Shown here piece after piece: positions 8,063-17,700 of a stretch of 34,550 bases of DNA. Under the pieces are notes generated by a model. That model did no database searches. It saw nothing but the letters and a program-made list of their open reading frames with translations, and was not told where the DNA came from. Every line of letters begins with the position of its first letter. Positions within the stretch are counted from its first letter, which is position 1. Origin of the DNA: Methylococcaceae bacterium (GTDB taxonomy: Bacteria; Pseudomonadota; Gammaproteobacteria; Methylococcales; Methylomonadaceae); assembly GCA_029937975.1 (NCBI GenBank), contig JAPYOW010000018.1, forward strand, positions 1-34,550, written 5' to 3'. Made by a program: the position numbers and the translations under genes.

Positions 8063-10267
8063 TTATCTTGTAGCCAAGGTATTTTTGACAATTTTTGGTG
8101 TGACAAATATCAATAATTCACTTTTTCTATCACTTTTAGTGTTATTTTTAAATAAAAAGCCAATCCCTGGTAAATCCCCAAAAAAAGGAATTTTAAACTC
8201 TTCCTTTGCTGAATTGTTGTCATACACTCCACCTAAAACCACGGTCTCACCATCCTTTATTCGGACAATGGTCTCAATTTCTCTTTTATCAATACCCCCC
8301 TCACCATTGCTATCATCCTTTTTAATCAACAATTCCATAATCACATCACCATCGGGGGTAATTTGTGGTCGCACATTAAGCTCTAACACAGCATCAATGA
8401 ACTCTGTCTGAGTACCATTCTGACTCACTGTGGTAAAAGGAATCTGTACACCTTGCTTAATAAAAGCCAGTTCTCTATCCGACGTCATGACCCGAGGGTT
8501 TGCTAACACCTCGCCTCTATTCTCATTTTCCAGTGCAGACAACTCCAAATTAAGCACATAATCTGCACCACGAGCCAAAGTCATTCCTAATGCACCCACT
8601 GGATGCGCCTTTATTGCACGAGCGGCCAAATCCACCAAAAATTTACTATCTGTTTTATCAGCAGGTTCTGACGGCACAAAAAACACTCCATTATTTAGAT
8701 TATTTGCCGTTACAACATTTGAAGTATCTGCCTTTACCACCCCAAACCTGGCCCCGATTTCCTGGGCAAAGCTGGTATCTGCAATCACAATTCTGGCTTC
8801 AATCATCACTTGTCTAACAGGTATATCAATAATCCGGATCATTTTCCTGACTTCTTCCAGCTGCGCAGCAGTATCTTTAACGATGATAATATTCGTCCTG
8901 GAATCTACCCTTGAACTGCCTCGTGAAGACAATAGCCCCGACATTTCCCTTTCGTCCGTCACTCTTGCTCTATTGGACAGTGAATTTACCTCGCCAAAAA
9001 TATTGGATTGCAACTCCGTCGCTGTGGCATCCTCTGCAATCACAACACCAGAACCAACCAGTAATCTTTGAATATCTTCTGCCTTGGCATAATTAACCTG
9101 AATATATTCAGTCTTTAGCGATGCGAGTTGTTCAACCACTTTATTCGCCGCCAATTCTTCTTCTTCAATATTGATGATTTCTGCGAAAGGTGCCACCATG
9201 ACCACATTGCCTGTTTGCCTTTTAGCCAGTCCTTTCGATTTAAGAATCAGGTCTAAAGCCTGATCCCAGGGCACATCATTCAGGCGCAAAGTCACTGTAC
9301 CGCCAACAGAATCGGCCGCTATGATATTTAGACCGGTAAAATCGGCAAGAATCTGAAATACTGACCGGACCTCTATATTCTGAAAGTTGAGTGATAATTT
9401 ATCCCCGCTATAAGGGAATTCTTCTTGTAAAAGCGCCTGTTTTTCTGCAGCGCTTAACGGCATAAAATCCACCGTCAACAAACCATCCGCTTGATAGGAT
9501 GAATAATCAAAATTCCCATCATTCAGCGTAATATTGATATCCACACCCGCGCCTCGGGATTTTACTTCAAGCTGCTGTACAGGCGTGGCAAAATCAGTGA
9601 CATCATAGCGTTTCGCCAGAGCATCCGGTAATTGAGTATTGAAGAAATGCAATTCCACTTTGCCCGCTCTTTCTTTGACATCAACCATGCTATTGGGTGT
9701 GGAAAGCGCAATAATCAAACGGCCCTGCCCTTTCGGTCCTCTGCGAAAATCAATATTCTTTATGCTTTGTTCGGGGAGTAAACGACTAATACTGCGATCA
9801 AGCTGCGGTGTCTGATCGACGCTTTCGGCAGAACGTCTGTCAGGCAATGGCTTTATAATGACATAAACCTTATTGCCCACCACCTTGGTTTCAAACGGCA
9901 CGGCTTCTGTCAGATTAATAACGACCCGTGTTCTTCCTGATGCCTCAATCACAAAAACTGAATTAGCCGCCCCTTGATTGACGGCGTGCATTTTTTTAGC
10001 CAGCTTACTCTTGACCCCGATAAAGTCCAGGGCAATCCTGGCCGGATTATCGGTTTGAAATACTTTCGGAGCAGCCACCGAAGTATTCATGATTAACTGG
10101 ATTTGTACTTTATCGCCTGCTAATGAAGAAAAATTCAACGCGGTTATCGCCGGCTCATTGGCCGCCACAAGCGATGTCTGTAACAGTAAGAATAAAAGTC
10201 CTATGCCCCAGCCTGCATACTCAGATAATGGTTGTAATCGCATTGTTTTATTTTTTTGCATATTCAT
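8063..10267 (-). CDS. pilQ: Type IV pilus secretin PilQ
   Basis: Outer-membrane secretin pore through which type IV pili pass. The 734-residue protein has an N-terminal signal segment (about 15-37) and two AMIN-type peptidoglycan-binding domains in the first third. A secretin/TonB short N-terminal domain begins near LSLNFQNIEVRSVFQILADF. An N1-type domain follows, then the C-terminal secretin core with VMIEARIVIADTSF, NPRVMTSDRELAFIKQG and the conserved end GDLPGIGFLFKN. I chose ATG 10267; a TTG at 10273 is also in frame and has GGAG at better spacing. The gene starts 10 bases after pilP and is the last of pilMNOPQ. Confidence 0.95.
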   Translation of the reverse strand: MNMQKNKTMRLQPLSEYAGWGIGLLFLLLQTSLVAANEPAITALNFSSLAGDKVQIQLIMNTSVAAPKVFQTDNPARIALDFIGVKSKLAKKMHAVNQGAANSVFVIEASGRTRVVINLTEAVPFETKVVGNKVYVIIKPLPDRRSAESVDQTPQLDRSISRLLPEQSIKNIDFRRGPKGQGRLIIALSTPNSMVDVKERAGKVELHFFNTQLPDALAKRYDVTDFATPVQQLEVKSRGAGVDINITLNDGNFDYSSYQADGLLTVDFMPLSAAEKQALLQEEFPYSGDKLSLNFQNIEVRSVFQILADFTGLNIIAADSVGGTVTLRLNDVPWDQALDLILKSKGLAKRQTGNVVMVAPFAEIINIEEEELAANKVVEQLASLKTEYIQVNYAKAEDIQRLLVGSGVVIAEDATATELQSNIFGEVNSLSNRARVTDEREMSGLLSSRGSSRVDSRTNIIIVKDTAAQLEEVRKMIRIIDIPVRQVMIEARIVIADTSFAQEIGARFGVVKADTSNVVTANNLNNGVFFVPSEPADKTDSKFLVDLAARAIKAHPVGALGMTLARGADYVLNLELSALENENRGEVLANPRVMTSDRELAFIKQGVQIPFTTVSQNGTQTEFIDAVLELNVRPQITPDGDVIMELLIKKDDSNGEGGIDKREIETIVRIKDGETVVLGGVYDNNSAKEEFKIPFFGDLPGIGFLFKNNTKSDRKSELLIFVTPKIVKNTLATR

Positions 10268-10276
10268 TTTCAACTT

Positions 10277-10843
10277 TTATGACTCCACCAGTGCCATTGA
10301 AGCTTGTTGTTTACGCCAAGCACCGGACTGATCAGGAACTATTTCCATTAACTCTATATTATTGTCGGTAATACGTCTGATTTCGCCATAATTATGCCCC
10401 ATATGATGGCCTTTCCGCACCCGGTGTATGACGCCATCACTGGCTTTAATTAAAGCCCAAAACACCTTATTTATGGTTAAGGTGCCCACCATTCGTAAAG
10501 TAACTAAGGAATAAGCTTCCAGCGTTTCTTTTGTTCGCGAAGTATCCGGTCGTATGCCGAAGTCTGGAGCCGCATGCTCCGGACTCACATCATCCTCAAG
10601 TTTTTCTACGGGACGAAAAGGGTCTCGTAAGCCTTCCGGGGCAAAAACAAAAGGTTCTATCGTTTTCATTTCAGGTAATGGCTTGATGGCACCTTTAGGC
10701 CTAAGCTTTACCGCACTGATATATTGAGTTAAATCGCTGACATCACTATTAACACATCCTGCTATATTGAAAGCAAGTAAGCAACAAAATAGAGGAACGA
10801 TGTTTTTTATTACCGCATAAAAATCCTTTTTAAATAAGGTCAT
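10277..10843 (-). CDS. pilP: Type IV pilus assembly lipoprotein PilP
   Basis: Inner-membrane lipoprotein that links the PilMNO platform to PilQ. The 188 residues have a lipobox NIAGC after a hydrophobic stretch. A disordered linker follows with LRDPFRP, a PilP hallmark, and then a compact beta domain with VGTL and VRKGHHMGHNYGEIRRI. The ATG at 10843 is chosen because GGGGAAATC precedes it; it overlaps the end of pilO by 14 bases. An upstream GTG at 10876 would give a less plausible charged N-terminal extension. Confidence 0.93.
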   Translation of the reverse strand: MTLFKKDFYAVIKNIVPLFCCLLAFNIAGCVNSDVSDLTQYISAVKLRPKGAIKPLPEMKTIEPFVFAPEGLRDPFRPVEKLEDDVSPEHAAPDFGIRPDTSRTKETLEAYSLVTLRMVGTLTINKVFWALIKASDGVIHRVRKGHHMGHNYGEIRRITDNNIELMEIVPDQSGAWRKQQASMALVES

Positions 10844-11444
10844 GATTTCCCCTTCGTCCTTTTTTCTTAATTTCACCTGTCTCTACATTATACGTTTTAA
10901 TGGTTGCATTCATGGTTAACAGCGGGCTGACCAAAGGAAAAATTGAGACATTATGCACGGTGACAATGCGGGGCAAGGAAGCCAGCCCACTCACAAACAA
11001 ACTCAACTCTTGATATTGGCCTACCACCTGTATACTGATAGGTAATTCCGAGTAAAATTCTTTTCTGATGGCTACTGTTGGCTTAAAAAGGTGAAACTCC
11101 AGACCACTCGCTAATCCAGTCTGGGAAATATCTATCAATAAACTTGCCACCTCGGCCTTGGTAGGCAGCTGTATAATCATCTCCCCCAGAGAGGCTTCAA
11201 TTTGCTGCAGTTGCTCTCTAAACTCAGGCAGGTTTATGGCTTTTCTTTGCTTAGCTTCAAATGCGGTCTTAAGCGCCCGTTCTTTCTGCTGCAACTGCTT
11301 TAACTCGTTAAGCTGATCCAGCGTAATATAATAAACCAATCCTGCTACCACTAAAAAGCCGGCCAAAATAATCGTGCCTATTTTAATAGGTAATGGCCAA
11401 CTACCCGCTGCATTAAAATCCCAATTGACTTCGGATAAATTCAT
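10830..11444 (-). CDS. pilO: Type IV pilus inner-membrane protein PilO
   Basis: A bitopic inner-membrane protein that pairs with PilN in the pilus alignment complex. It has 204 residues: a short cytoplasmic N terminus, one transmembrane helix (about 22-43), a coiled coil (about 45-95) and a ferredoxin-like periplasmic domain with the typical LASLPRIVTVHNVSI. The ATG has a clear AAGGAC ribosome binding site and lies 5 bases after the pilN stop. The 3' end overlaps pilP. Confidence 0.93.
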   Translation of the reverse strand: MNLSEVNWDFNAAGSWPLPIKIGTIILAGFLVVAGLVYYITLDQLNELKQLQQKERALKTAFEAKQRKAINLPEFREQLQQIEASLGEMIIQLPTKAEVASLLIDISQTGLASGLEFHLFKPTVAIRKEFYSELPISIQVVGQYQELSLFVSGLASLPRIVTVHNVSIFPLVSPLLTMNATIKTYNVETGEIKKKGRRGNHDLI

Positions 11445-11449
11445 TGTCC

Positions 11450-12016
11450 TTACCTCAGCTGATCTTTTGGCTTATTTTCTCCCTGCTTAGCCCGCATAGA
11501 AAAACCATGCAAAGATCCACCGACAGCCTTCCCTCCCCCTTTAATAAACTCTAAAACAGGAGATTCTAACCAGGCTGAGGCATCTATACTTTGCATAAAA
11601 GCCGAGATGCGTGCATTTGATTGTGCTTTACCGCTGAAGGACAATGATTTTCCCACTTGCTTAAATGCCAAAAGAAAAACGCCATCAGGCGTACTTTTCG
11701 GTAATTCATCAAATAAATGCACAATTTGGGGACGACTGTCTTGCAAGCTTTGAATCACTTCAATTTTAGTTAATAGCTCCTGTTTGTTTTCTTCTATCTT
11801 GTTAATTTCTTTAATTTTTGTATTGACCAATTGAATCTGCACATCAAGCATAGCATTGCGCCGTTCTTGATAGTTTTTCATCTCCTCAATATGCCAATAA
11901 ACCAAGCCAAACAAAATCAAGGTAACACCCACCCCGACCCCGATTGCAGCAATAAAGTCTTGCTGTTTTTGTTGTCGAAGCTCTTCCCGCCAAGGCAGTA
12001 AATTAATTTTTACCAT
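11450..12016 (-). CDS. pilN: Type IV pilus inner-membrane protein PilN
   Basis: A 188-residue partner of PilO and PilM. The N terminus MVKINLLPWRE is the conserved PilN motif that binds the groove of PilM. One transmembrane helix (about 23-44) is followed by a coiled coil and a small periplasmic domain with LPKSTPDGVFLLAFKQ. The stop codon of pilM and the start of pilN overlap as TAATG, which implies coupled translation. Confidence 0.94.
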   Translation of the reverse strand: MVKINLLPWREELRQQKQQDFIAAIGVGVGVTLILFGLVYWHIEEMKNYQERRNAMLDVQIQLVNTKIKEINKIEENKQELLTKIEVIQSLQDSRPQIVHLFDELPKSTPDGVFLLAFKQVGKSLSFSGKAQSNARISAFMQSIDASAWLESPVLEFIKGGGKAVGGSLHGFSMRAKQGENKPKDQLR

Positions 12017-13077
12017 TAATCAAAACTCCTCAACGCTAGACCACAGGCAATCATCATTGCCGGAGCAGCATGCTTTAAACTTTGTGGTTTTACTTTATTG
12101 GATATAGCCATATTAATAAACGGATTGGATACAAAAGTAGATATACCTAAATTTTGCTTCATCAACTGCTCAAGCCCTGTTATTGAAGAACACCCTCCAG
12201 CCAGCACAATGCTATCGATGCTTCTATAGGCACTTGACGACACAAAAAACTGTAAGGAACGCGCCATTTGCTGCACTAAGGCTGTTTTAAAAGGGTCCAA
12301 CACATCCGAAAAATAATTGGCCGGTAAACCGCCATGCTTTTTAGCAAAGGCGGCGTCCTCATAAGATAAACCATAACGACACTGAATTGCCTCCGTTAAT
12401 TGTTTCCCACCAAAGGCTTGTTCCCGGGTATAAACAGTACGACATTCATGAATCACATTCAGGGTTGACATTGTTGCCCCCACATCAATTATCGCAATCG
12501 TTGGCTTATCGATAGTATCGGGTAATTGATCTGCTAATAATGAAACCGCATTCTCCATCGCAAAGGCTTCAACATCAACAATTTTGACTTTCAACCCCGC
12601 TTTATCCAAAACTTCAATGCGCTCATCTACATTTTCACGCCGGGATGCGGCTAATAAAACATCCACCCTTTCTGCATTATTTTCAGAGACTTGCTGTACT
12701 TCAAAGTCAAGATTAACCTCATCCAGCGCATAAGGTATATATTCATCGGCTTCCAGCAATATCTGTTCTTCCATCTCCTCGGCAATCAAAGAACCCGGCA
12801 GGGAAAGGACTTTGCTCATCACTGCTGAACCGGCAACCGCCACACACGCTTGCCGGTTTTTAGTCCCTGACTGTTTAACGGCTAACTTAATGGCGTTAGC
12901 AATAATGTCAATATTGGCAATATGCTTATCTACCATCAAATCCTGAGGAAATGGAATCAGCGCATAACTTTCAACCCGATAACGCGCCCCAGACCAACTC
13001 AGCTCCACTAATTTAATCGCCGCTGTACCGATATCAATACCAAGAACAGCAGATTGTCTCCTGTTAAACCAGCTCAT
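12016..13077 (-). CDS. pilM: Type IV pilus assembly ATPase-fold protein PilM
   Basis: A cytoplasmic actin-like (FtsA-fold) protein that binds PilN and ties the pilus alignment complex to the motor. The 353 residues have the nucleotide-binding motifs GIDIGTAAIKLVEL at the N terminus, AIIDVGATMSTLNV in the middle and VLAGGCSSITGL near the C terminus. The ATG has GGGG about 8 bases upstream. It is the first gene of pilMNOPQ and is divergent from the PBP1A gene; this arrangement is widespread in gammaproteobacteria. Confidence 0.95.
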   Translation of the reverse strand: MSWFNRRQSAVLGIDIGTAAIKLVELSWSGARYRVESYALIPFPQDLMVDKHIANIDIIANAIKLAVKQSGTKNRQACVAVAGSAVMSKVLSLPGSLIAEEMEEQILLEADEYIPYALDEVNLDFEVQQVSENNAERVDVLLAASRRENVDERIEVLDKAGLKVKIVDVEAFAMENAVSLLADQLPDTIDKPTIAIIDVGATMSTLNVIHECRTVYTREQAFGGKQLTEAIQCRYGLSYEDAAFAKKHGGLPANYFSDVLDPFKTALVQQMARSLQFFVSSSAYRSIDSIVLAGGCSSITGLEQLMKQNLGISTFVSNPFINMAISNKVKPQSLKHAAPAMMIACGLALRSFD

Positions 13078-13732
13078 ACATGAACCCCATTAGTCCCGTA
13101 AATTCTCAATTATTTATAGCTATACGAAGCCCGATTAAAGAGACCATTCCATCAAGATATGGTTACGGCTGAAGTATAGTTGCCTTTGTCTTTTTTTATA
13201 CTAAAACCCGTGTTTTTCTGACAAAGAAATTACTCTATAAAACAAAGACTTTAAAGCAGCCTCGAAATCTTATCTTAATTACCCCCCAGACAAATCAACC
13301 CTTGCGAACATTAGCCAGCAGTTTGCAACCGCTCTGGCTCCCTCAACCGAGGACGCTTAAGTTCCGGTTTTTTCAACACCCATCCCGAACTCAATCGACA
13401 CACCACATGCCGATCCTATTTAAGTAACTCAATAATTAACAAACCAGGACAATCCATAATACGTCATATTTTCTAAGCAACTATTTTGGCTTTATTAAAA
13501 CCAGGCGATGCCATCGCATAACGCTATATTTCACTCTGAGGGCTATTTTTATTGCTTTTTTTCTGGTTTGATATTAACGTGACCAGTTGAAACTCACTCG
13601 CAAGCGCACAGCGTTTTAACGGTGAGTCTGATGCAGGGCAAGTGCCCAGGATTTCATTCTTTAAATCAAGTTAAATACCTATACTCGGAAGAGTATCTTC
13701 AGCTATCTTTATTTTTTGCTTACGGAAATTTC
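13078..13732. other. Divergent pilM / mrcA control region
   Basis: About 650 bases without a clear gene. It holds a candidate minus-strand promoter for pilM, an inverted pair CTTTGTC (13184-13190) / GACAAAG (13220-13226) around it, and the palindrome GCGATGCCATCGC-like core at 13504-13516. Nearer mrcA there is an ACTCAC/GTGAGT inverted pair (about 13591-13627). If PBP1A begins at the GTG at 13622 or ATG at 13631, the last 100 bases are coding. I see no tRNA or small-RNA signature. Confidence 0.5.
13195..13224 (-). promoter_or_regulatory. Candidate sigma-70 promoter for pilMNOPQ
   Basis: On the minus strand TTGTCA (13224-13219) and TATAAA (13200-13195) are separated by 18 bases, each matching five of six consensus positions. 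Transcription would begin near 13188, leaving a leader of about 110 bases before pilM. This is a consensus match only. Confidence 0.4.
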
Positions 13733-16114
13733 GTGCCTACAAAACACCTCTTAACATCAGTCTTAAAATGGATCTTAATCCTTTTTTCTTTTTCCACTTT
13801 CTGCTTAATAGTGTTTGCTTATTTTTTTATTACTGAGCTTAAAAGCGAACTCCCTGATATTCAACAATTACATAATGTTGAATATCAAACCCCTTTATCC
13901 ATTTATAGTCATGACAATCTTTTATTAGCGCAATTTGGCGAAAAAAAGAGAACCCCCATCCAGATTAATGAAGTCCCCCAGCAACTCATTAATGCATTTC
14001 TTGCGGCCGAAGACGATAGATTTTATTCGCACCCCGGCGTGGATTACAAAGGCCTTATTCGCGCTGCATTACAATTATTATTGACCGGCAAAAAGAAACA
14101 GGGCGGCAGTACCATTACCATGCAAGTTACCCGAAATTTTCTTCTTACCCGGGAAAAGACCTACATCCGAAAAATCAAAGAAATTATTTTATCGTTACAG
14201 ATTGAACAAGAGTATTCAAAAGCGAAAATCATGGAGCTGTATCTTAATAAAATTTATTTAGGTCATCGTTCCTATGGAATAGCGGCAGCAGCCTCCACGT
14301 ACTATGACAAATCGCTAGCGGATCTTGATCTTTCTCAACTGGCAATGATTGCCGGTTTACCGAAAGCACCGTCAGCTTACAACCCGATTAGCAACCCTGA
14401 AAGAGCCCTACAACGTAGAAATTATGTTTTACGAAGAATGCTTAAACTCAACTACATCCAACAAGCAGATTTTGACCTTGCCTTGCAGACTCCGGTTACA
14501 GCCGCAATACATTCCAATCAACTGGATGCACCCGCACCTTACCTTGCGGAAATGGTGCGAAAAGAAATAGTCACTCAATTCGGTGAAAACGCATTCACCT
14601 CAGGCCTGAAAGTCTACACTACCATTGACAGCACGCTTCAGGCTACGGCAACTCGTGCCGTCCAGTCCGCATTACACCATTATGATCGGCGACATGGTTA
14701 TCGGTCTTTACCTCATCACAATAAGACTGAAGCTGAACTTCATCCGTCCGAATTTACCACTATCGCTGACACACAATCAGCGCATATTGTAGGGATTAAT
14801 GAGGCAATAGCCATTGCCAGACTGGCAGATAACACCTTAATTGAAATCCCATTTAATCAGATAAAGTGGGCCAGAGAATTTAAATCAGCTAACACTCGCG
14901 GGCCTGCATTAAAATCAATCCATGATGTTTTAATGGTCAATGACCTCATTAGAGTCAAACAGCATGGAGACGGCAGCTGGGGCCTAACTCAGATTCCAGA
15001 TACCGAAGCGGCATTTGTCGCTTTAAATGCCAGCAATGGCGCCATTCTGGCTTTATCCGGCGGCTTTGACTTTTTCCATAACAAATATAACCGCGCCACT
15101 CAATCCAAACGCCAACCGGGCTCTGGTTTTAAACCGATTATTTATACCACAGCACTTGAACATGGTTTTACTGCAGCCAGCCTCATAAATGACGCTCCTG
15201 TTGTTGTAGATGACCCTAAACATGAAAGTGCATGGAGGCCTGAAAACTATAGTAAAAAATTCTTCGGCATGACGCCACTGAGAACCGCTTTACGGAAATC
15301 AAGAAACCTTATCTCCATCCGCTTACTCAGGGAACTGGGCATAGATAACGTCACGGATACAGCCCTGCGCTTTGGCTTCAAACAGGCACAACTACCCAAA
15401 GGACTATCTTTAGCATTAGGCAGTGGATACGCAAACCCGCTACAGATGGCGACCGTTTTTTCAGTTTTTGCTAATGGTGGCTTTCTGATTAAGCCTTATT
15501 TTATCGAACGCATTGAAGATAACAAAGGGCAGGTCTTATTTCAGGCCACCCCGAAAATAGCCTGCCCCCACTGTGATGATGCTTTAATAAATGATGGGCA
15601 ACATGCTTTAATGAATGACGAGCAACATGCTTTACGCATCATCTCCCCCGAAATCAATTTCCTGATGAATTCCTTACTAAGAGATGTTGTACAAAGAGGA
15701 ACCGCAAGAAAAGCAAGGGTATTAAACCGCAAGGATCTGGCTGGAAAAACAGGTACAACCAATGAACAACGGGATGCCTGGTTTAATGGTTTTAGCGCCG
15801 GCATTGCAGCCTCAGCATGGCTGGGCTTCGATACAGCAAAACCATTAGGTCGTTATGAAACAGGAGGGAAAGCCGCCCTTCCTATCTGGATTGATTTCAT
15901 GAAAACAGCTTTAAAGGATAAACCCGAGCAAATACTGGCAATCCCTGATGGCATCAGTAAAGCCTATATTGACCCGAAAACAGGCCAGCTCACCGAACCT
16001 GACAGTAAAGGAATATGGGAGTTTTTCAGAAATGAGAATATTCCTACTGAATATTCTCCTGTTGATCATGGCTTAGATGATTCCAAAGCCACTGAAGAAG
16101 AAAGCTTATTCTAA
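13733..16114 (+). CDS. mrcA: Penicillin-binding protein 1A (bifunctional)
   Basis: Class A PBP that polymerises and cross-links peptidoglycan from the inner membrane. An N-terminal transmembrane anchor is followed by a GT51 glycosyltransferase domain with EDDRFYSHPGVD and GGSTITMQ. A middle OB-like region comes next, then the transpeptidase domain with SGFK (SxxK), SRN (SxN) and KTGTT. The GTG at 13733 is chosen because the protein then begins like E. coli PBP1A, directly before its membrane anchor. In-frame GTG 13622 and ATG 13631 (with GGTGAG upstream) would add 34-37 residues of unknown kind. An in-frame tandem repeat lies in the transpeptidase domain (15578-15634). Confidence 0.93.
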   Translation: MPTKHLLTSVLKWILILFSFSTFCLIVFAYFFITELKSELPDIQQLHNVEYQTPLSIYSHDNLLLAQFGEKKRTPIQINEVPQQLINAFLAAEDDRFYSHPGVDYKGLIRAALQLLLTGKKKQGGSTITMQVTRNFLLTREKTYIRKIKEIILSLQIEQEYSKAKIMELYLNKIYLGHRSYGIAAAASTYYDKSLADLDLSQLAMIAGLPKAPSAYNPISNPERALQRRNYVLRRMLKLNYIQQADFDLALQTPVTAAIHSNQLDAPAPYLAEMVRKEIVTQFGENAFTSGLKVYTTIDSTLQATATRAVQSALHHYDRRHGYRSLPHHNKTEAELHPSEFTTIADTQSAHIVGINEAIAIARLADNTLIEIPFNQIKWAREFKSANTRGPALKSIHDVLMVNDLIRVKQHGDGSWGLTQIPDTEAAFVALNASNGAILALSGGFDFFHNKYNRATQSKRQPGSGFKPIIYTTALEHGFTAASLINDAPVVVDDPKHESAWRPENYSKKFFGMTPLRTALRKSRNLISIRLLRELGIDNVTDTALRFGFKQAQLPKGLSLALGSGYANPLQMATVFSVFANGGFLIKPYFIERIEDNKGQVLFQATPKIACPHCDDALINDGQHALMNDEQHALRIISPEINFLMNSLLRDVVQRGTARKARVLNRKDLAGKTGTTNEQRDAWFNGFSAGIAASAWLGFDTAKPLGRYETGGKAALPIWIDFMKTALKDKPEQILAIPDGISKAYIDPKTGQLTEPDSKGIWEFFRNENIPTEYSPVDHGLDDSKATEEESLF
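15578..15634 (+). repeat. 24-bp tandem repeat inside mrcA
   Basis: Two imperfect 24-base units (15578-15601 and 15602-15625) plus the first 9 bases of a third. They encode ALINDGQH and ALMNDEQH followed by AL. Being a multiple of three, the repeat keeps the frame. It lies after a CPHCDD segment in the loop before ISPEINFLMNSLLRDVV. Confidence 0.85.
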
Positions 16115-16340
16115 AATTAACAGCCTCTGGCGCTGAGACCCGGCCAGACTGTTAACTTATCAGGCACTGTGCAAGTAGTACAGCGCTGACAGTTCAGGCC
16201 CACTGCAAGCAGGCACTGTTGATATCCAGAACGTATGCGTCACATGCATAACCGCAGGTTTGCATGTGACACTCCCGACAACAAGACCTGCGTTATTCAG
16301 CTACGGCCAAGAAGACCTTGCCCGACTGAAAAATGTTTAG
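16115..16340. other. Hairpin-rich gap between convergent mrcA and gltA
   Basis: It contains three inverted repeats. At 16117-16155, TTAACAG-CC-TCTGG pairs with CCAGACTGTTAA (12 bp with a 2-base bulge). At 16239-16270 there is a perfect 10-bp stem whose loop extends it by AACC/GGTT. At 16305-16323, GGCCAAG pairs with CTTGCCC (one mismatch). The decamer CAGGCACTGT occurs twice (16161-16170, 16210-16219). None is followed by a good U tract, so these are not classical terminators, although the first could end either transcript. Confidence 0.6.
16239..16270. repeat. Strong inverted repeat
   Basis: GTCACATGCA and TGCATGTGAC form a perfect 10-bp stem; inside the loop AACC pairs with GGTT around GCA, giving about 14 pairs with one bulged base. 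There is no U run on either side. It could be an RNA processing, protein-binding or REP-like element. Confidence 0.6.
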
Positions 16341-17648
16341 TTATCTTTTGGTGACCGACTGATAATCTCGCACATCATAGCCCGTGTATATTTGACGGGG
16401 TCGACCTATCCGCTGACCTGGCTCAGACATCATTTCCAACCAATGAGAAACCCATCCCGCGGTGCGCGCAATCACAAACATCACGGTAAACATATCTTCT
16501 GGAATTTTGAGTGCTTTATAGATAATACCTGAGTAAAAATCGACATTAGGGTACAATTTTTTCTCAATAAAGTAGTCATCTTTCAAAGCATATTCTTCCA
16601 ATGCCAGTGCCAACTCAAACAGAGGATCGTCACTGGGAAACTTTTCCAGGACTTCATGACAGGTTTCACGGGTTATAGTGGCTCTTGGGTCAAAGTTTTT
16701 ATACACCCGGTGCCCAAACCCCATCAATCTGAATGGATCGTTTTTATCTTTCGCTTTGGCAATAAATTCCGGAATTCTATCAACAGTCCCAATTTCTGCA
16801 AGCATACTCAACACCGCTTCATTGGCGCCACCATGAGCCGGCCCCCATAAAGCAGAAATACCCGCAGCAACACATGCATAAGGATTAGCACCGGTACTGC
16901 TAGCTAATCTTACTGTGGACGTACTGGCATTCTGTTCGTGATCTGCATGCAAAATAAACAATAAGTTCAGTGCCTTGACGGCAACAGGATCGATATAGTT
17001 TTTTTCGTCAATATATTGCTGACCCGGTAATGAAAACATCATATTCATGAAATTTTCACAATAATCCAAATCCATACGGGGATAGATAAAAGGCCAGCCT
17101 ACAGAATGTCGATGACTTGCTGCGGCTATGGTGGGCACTTTAGCAACCATGCGCATGGCCGAAATGCGGCGATGCTCAGGATCATTCATATCCAGCTCAC
17201 TATGATAGAAAGCGGACAAGGAACCCATAACACCCACCATCATAGACATGGGGTGAGCATCATAATGAAAGCCATTAAAAAAGACTCTCAAGGATTCGTG
17301 GATCATGGAATGCTGTTTAATTTCGTTGGTAAACGTTAATAACTCGTGTTCCTTGGGAAGCTCTCCATTCATTAACAAATAGGCAACTTCAAGAAATGTA
17401 CTTTGCTTTGCCAATTGTTCTATCGGATAACCCCGATACAGTAAAACACCCTTTTCCCCATCAATATAGGTAATAGCGCTTTTACAACTTGCCGTGGACA
17501 TAAACCCCGGGTCAAACGTAAAGACACCCAATTCCTTGTGTAGAGAACCAATATCCAAAGCAGGAATACCGACAGTACCCCGTCGCAAAGGAAGATCAAC
17601 CTCTTTTTTTGTTGTGTTATTTCTAACTGTTACTGTATCTTTAGTCAC
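16341..17648 (-). CDS. gltA: Citrate synthase (type II)
   Basis: Condenses acetyl-CoA and oxaloacetate to citrate, the first TCA-cycle step. The 435 residues match the hexameric, NADH-regulated gammaproteobacterial type. Catalytic residues are seen in [10 protein letters not shown] (His), [14 protein letters not shown] (His) and [10 protein letters not shown] (Asp). The substrate-binding stretch [12 protein letters not shown] and the N-terminal domain with [17 protein letters not shown], which contributes to NADH control in this type, are also present. The start is GTG with AGGG upstream; no ATG start is available. It lies 52 bases downstream of rpmE on the same strand. Confidence 0.95.
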   Translation of the reverse strand: MTKDTVTVRNNTTKKEVDLPLRRGTVGIPALDIGSLHKELGVFTFDPGFMSTASCKSAITYIDGEKGVLLYRGYPIEQLAKQSTFLEVAYLLMNGELPKEHELLTFTNEIKQHSMIHESLRVFFNGFHYDAHPMSMMVGVMGSLSAFYHSELDMNDPEHRRISAMRMVAKVPTIAAASHRHSVGWPFIYPRMDLDYCENFMNMMFSLPGQQYIDEKNYIDPVAVKALNLLFILHADHEQNASTSTVRLASSTGANPYACVAAGISALWGPAHGGANEAVLSMLAEIGTVDRIPEFIAKAKDKNDPFRLMGFGHRVYKNFDPRATITRETCHEVLEKFPSDDPLFELALALEEYALKDDYFIEKKLYPNVDFYSGIIYKALKIPEDMFTVMFVIARTAGWVSHWLEMMSEPGQRIGRPRQIYTGYDVRDYQSVTKR

Positions 17649-17700
17649 ATTAATGCCCTTGTCTTAGGAATATACCAACTACAGGAAATGCAAAAATAGA

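Noticed and set aside
13622-13732. N-terminal extension of PBP1A from GTG 13622 or ATG 13631
   Set aside because: Not definitely excluded, since ATG 13631 has a fair GGTGAG, but the extension lacks family resemblance and the GTG at 13733 starts the protein like E. coli PBP1A.
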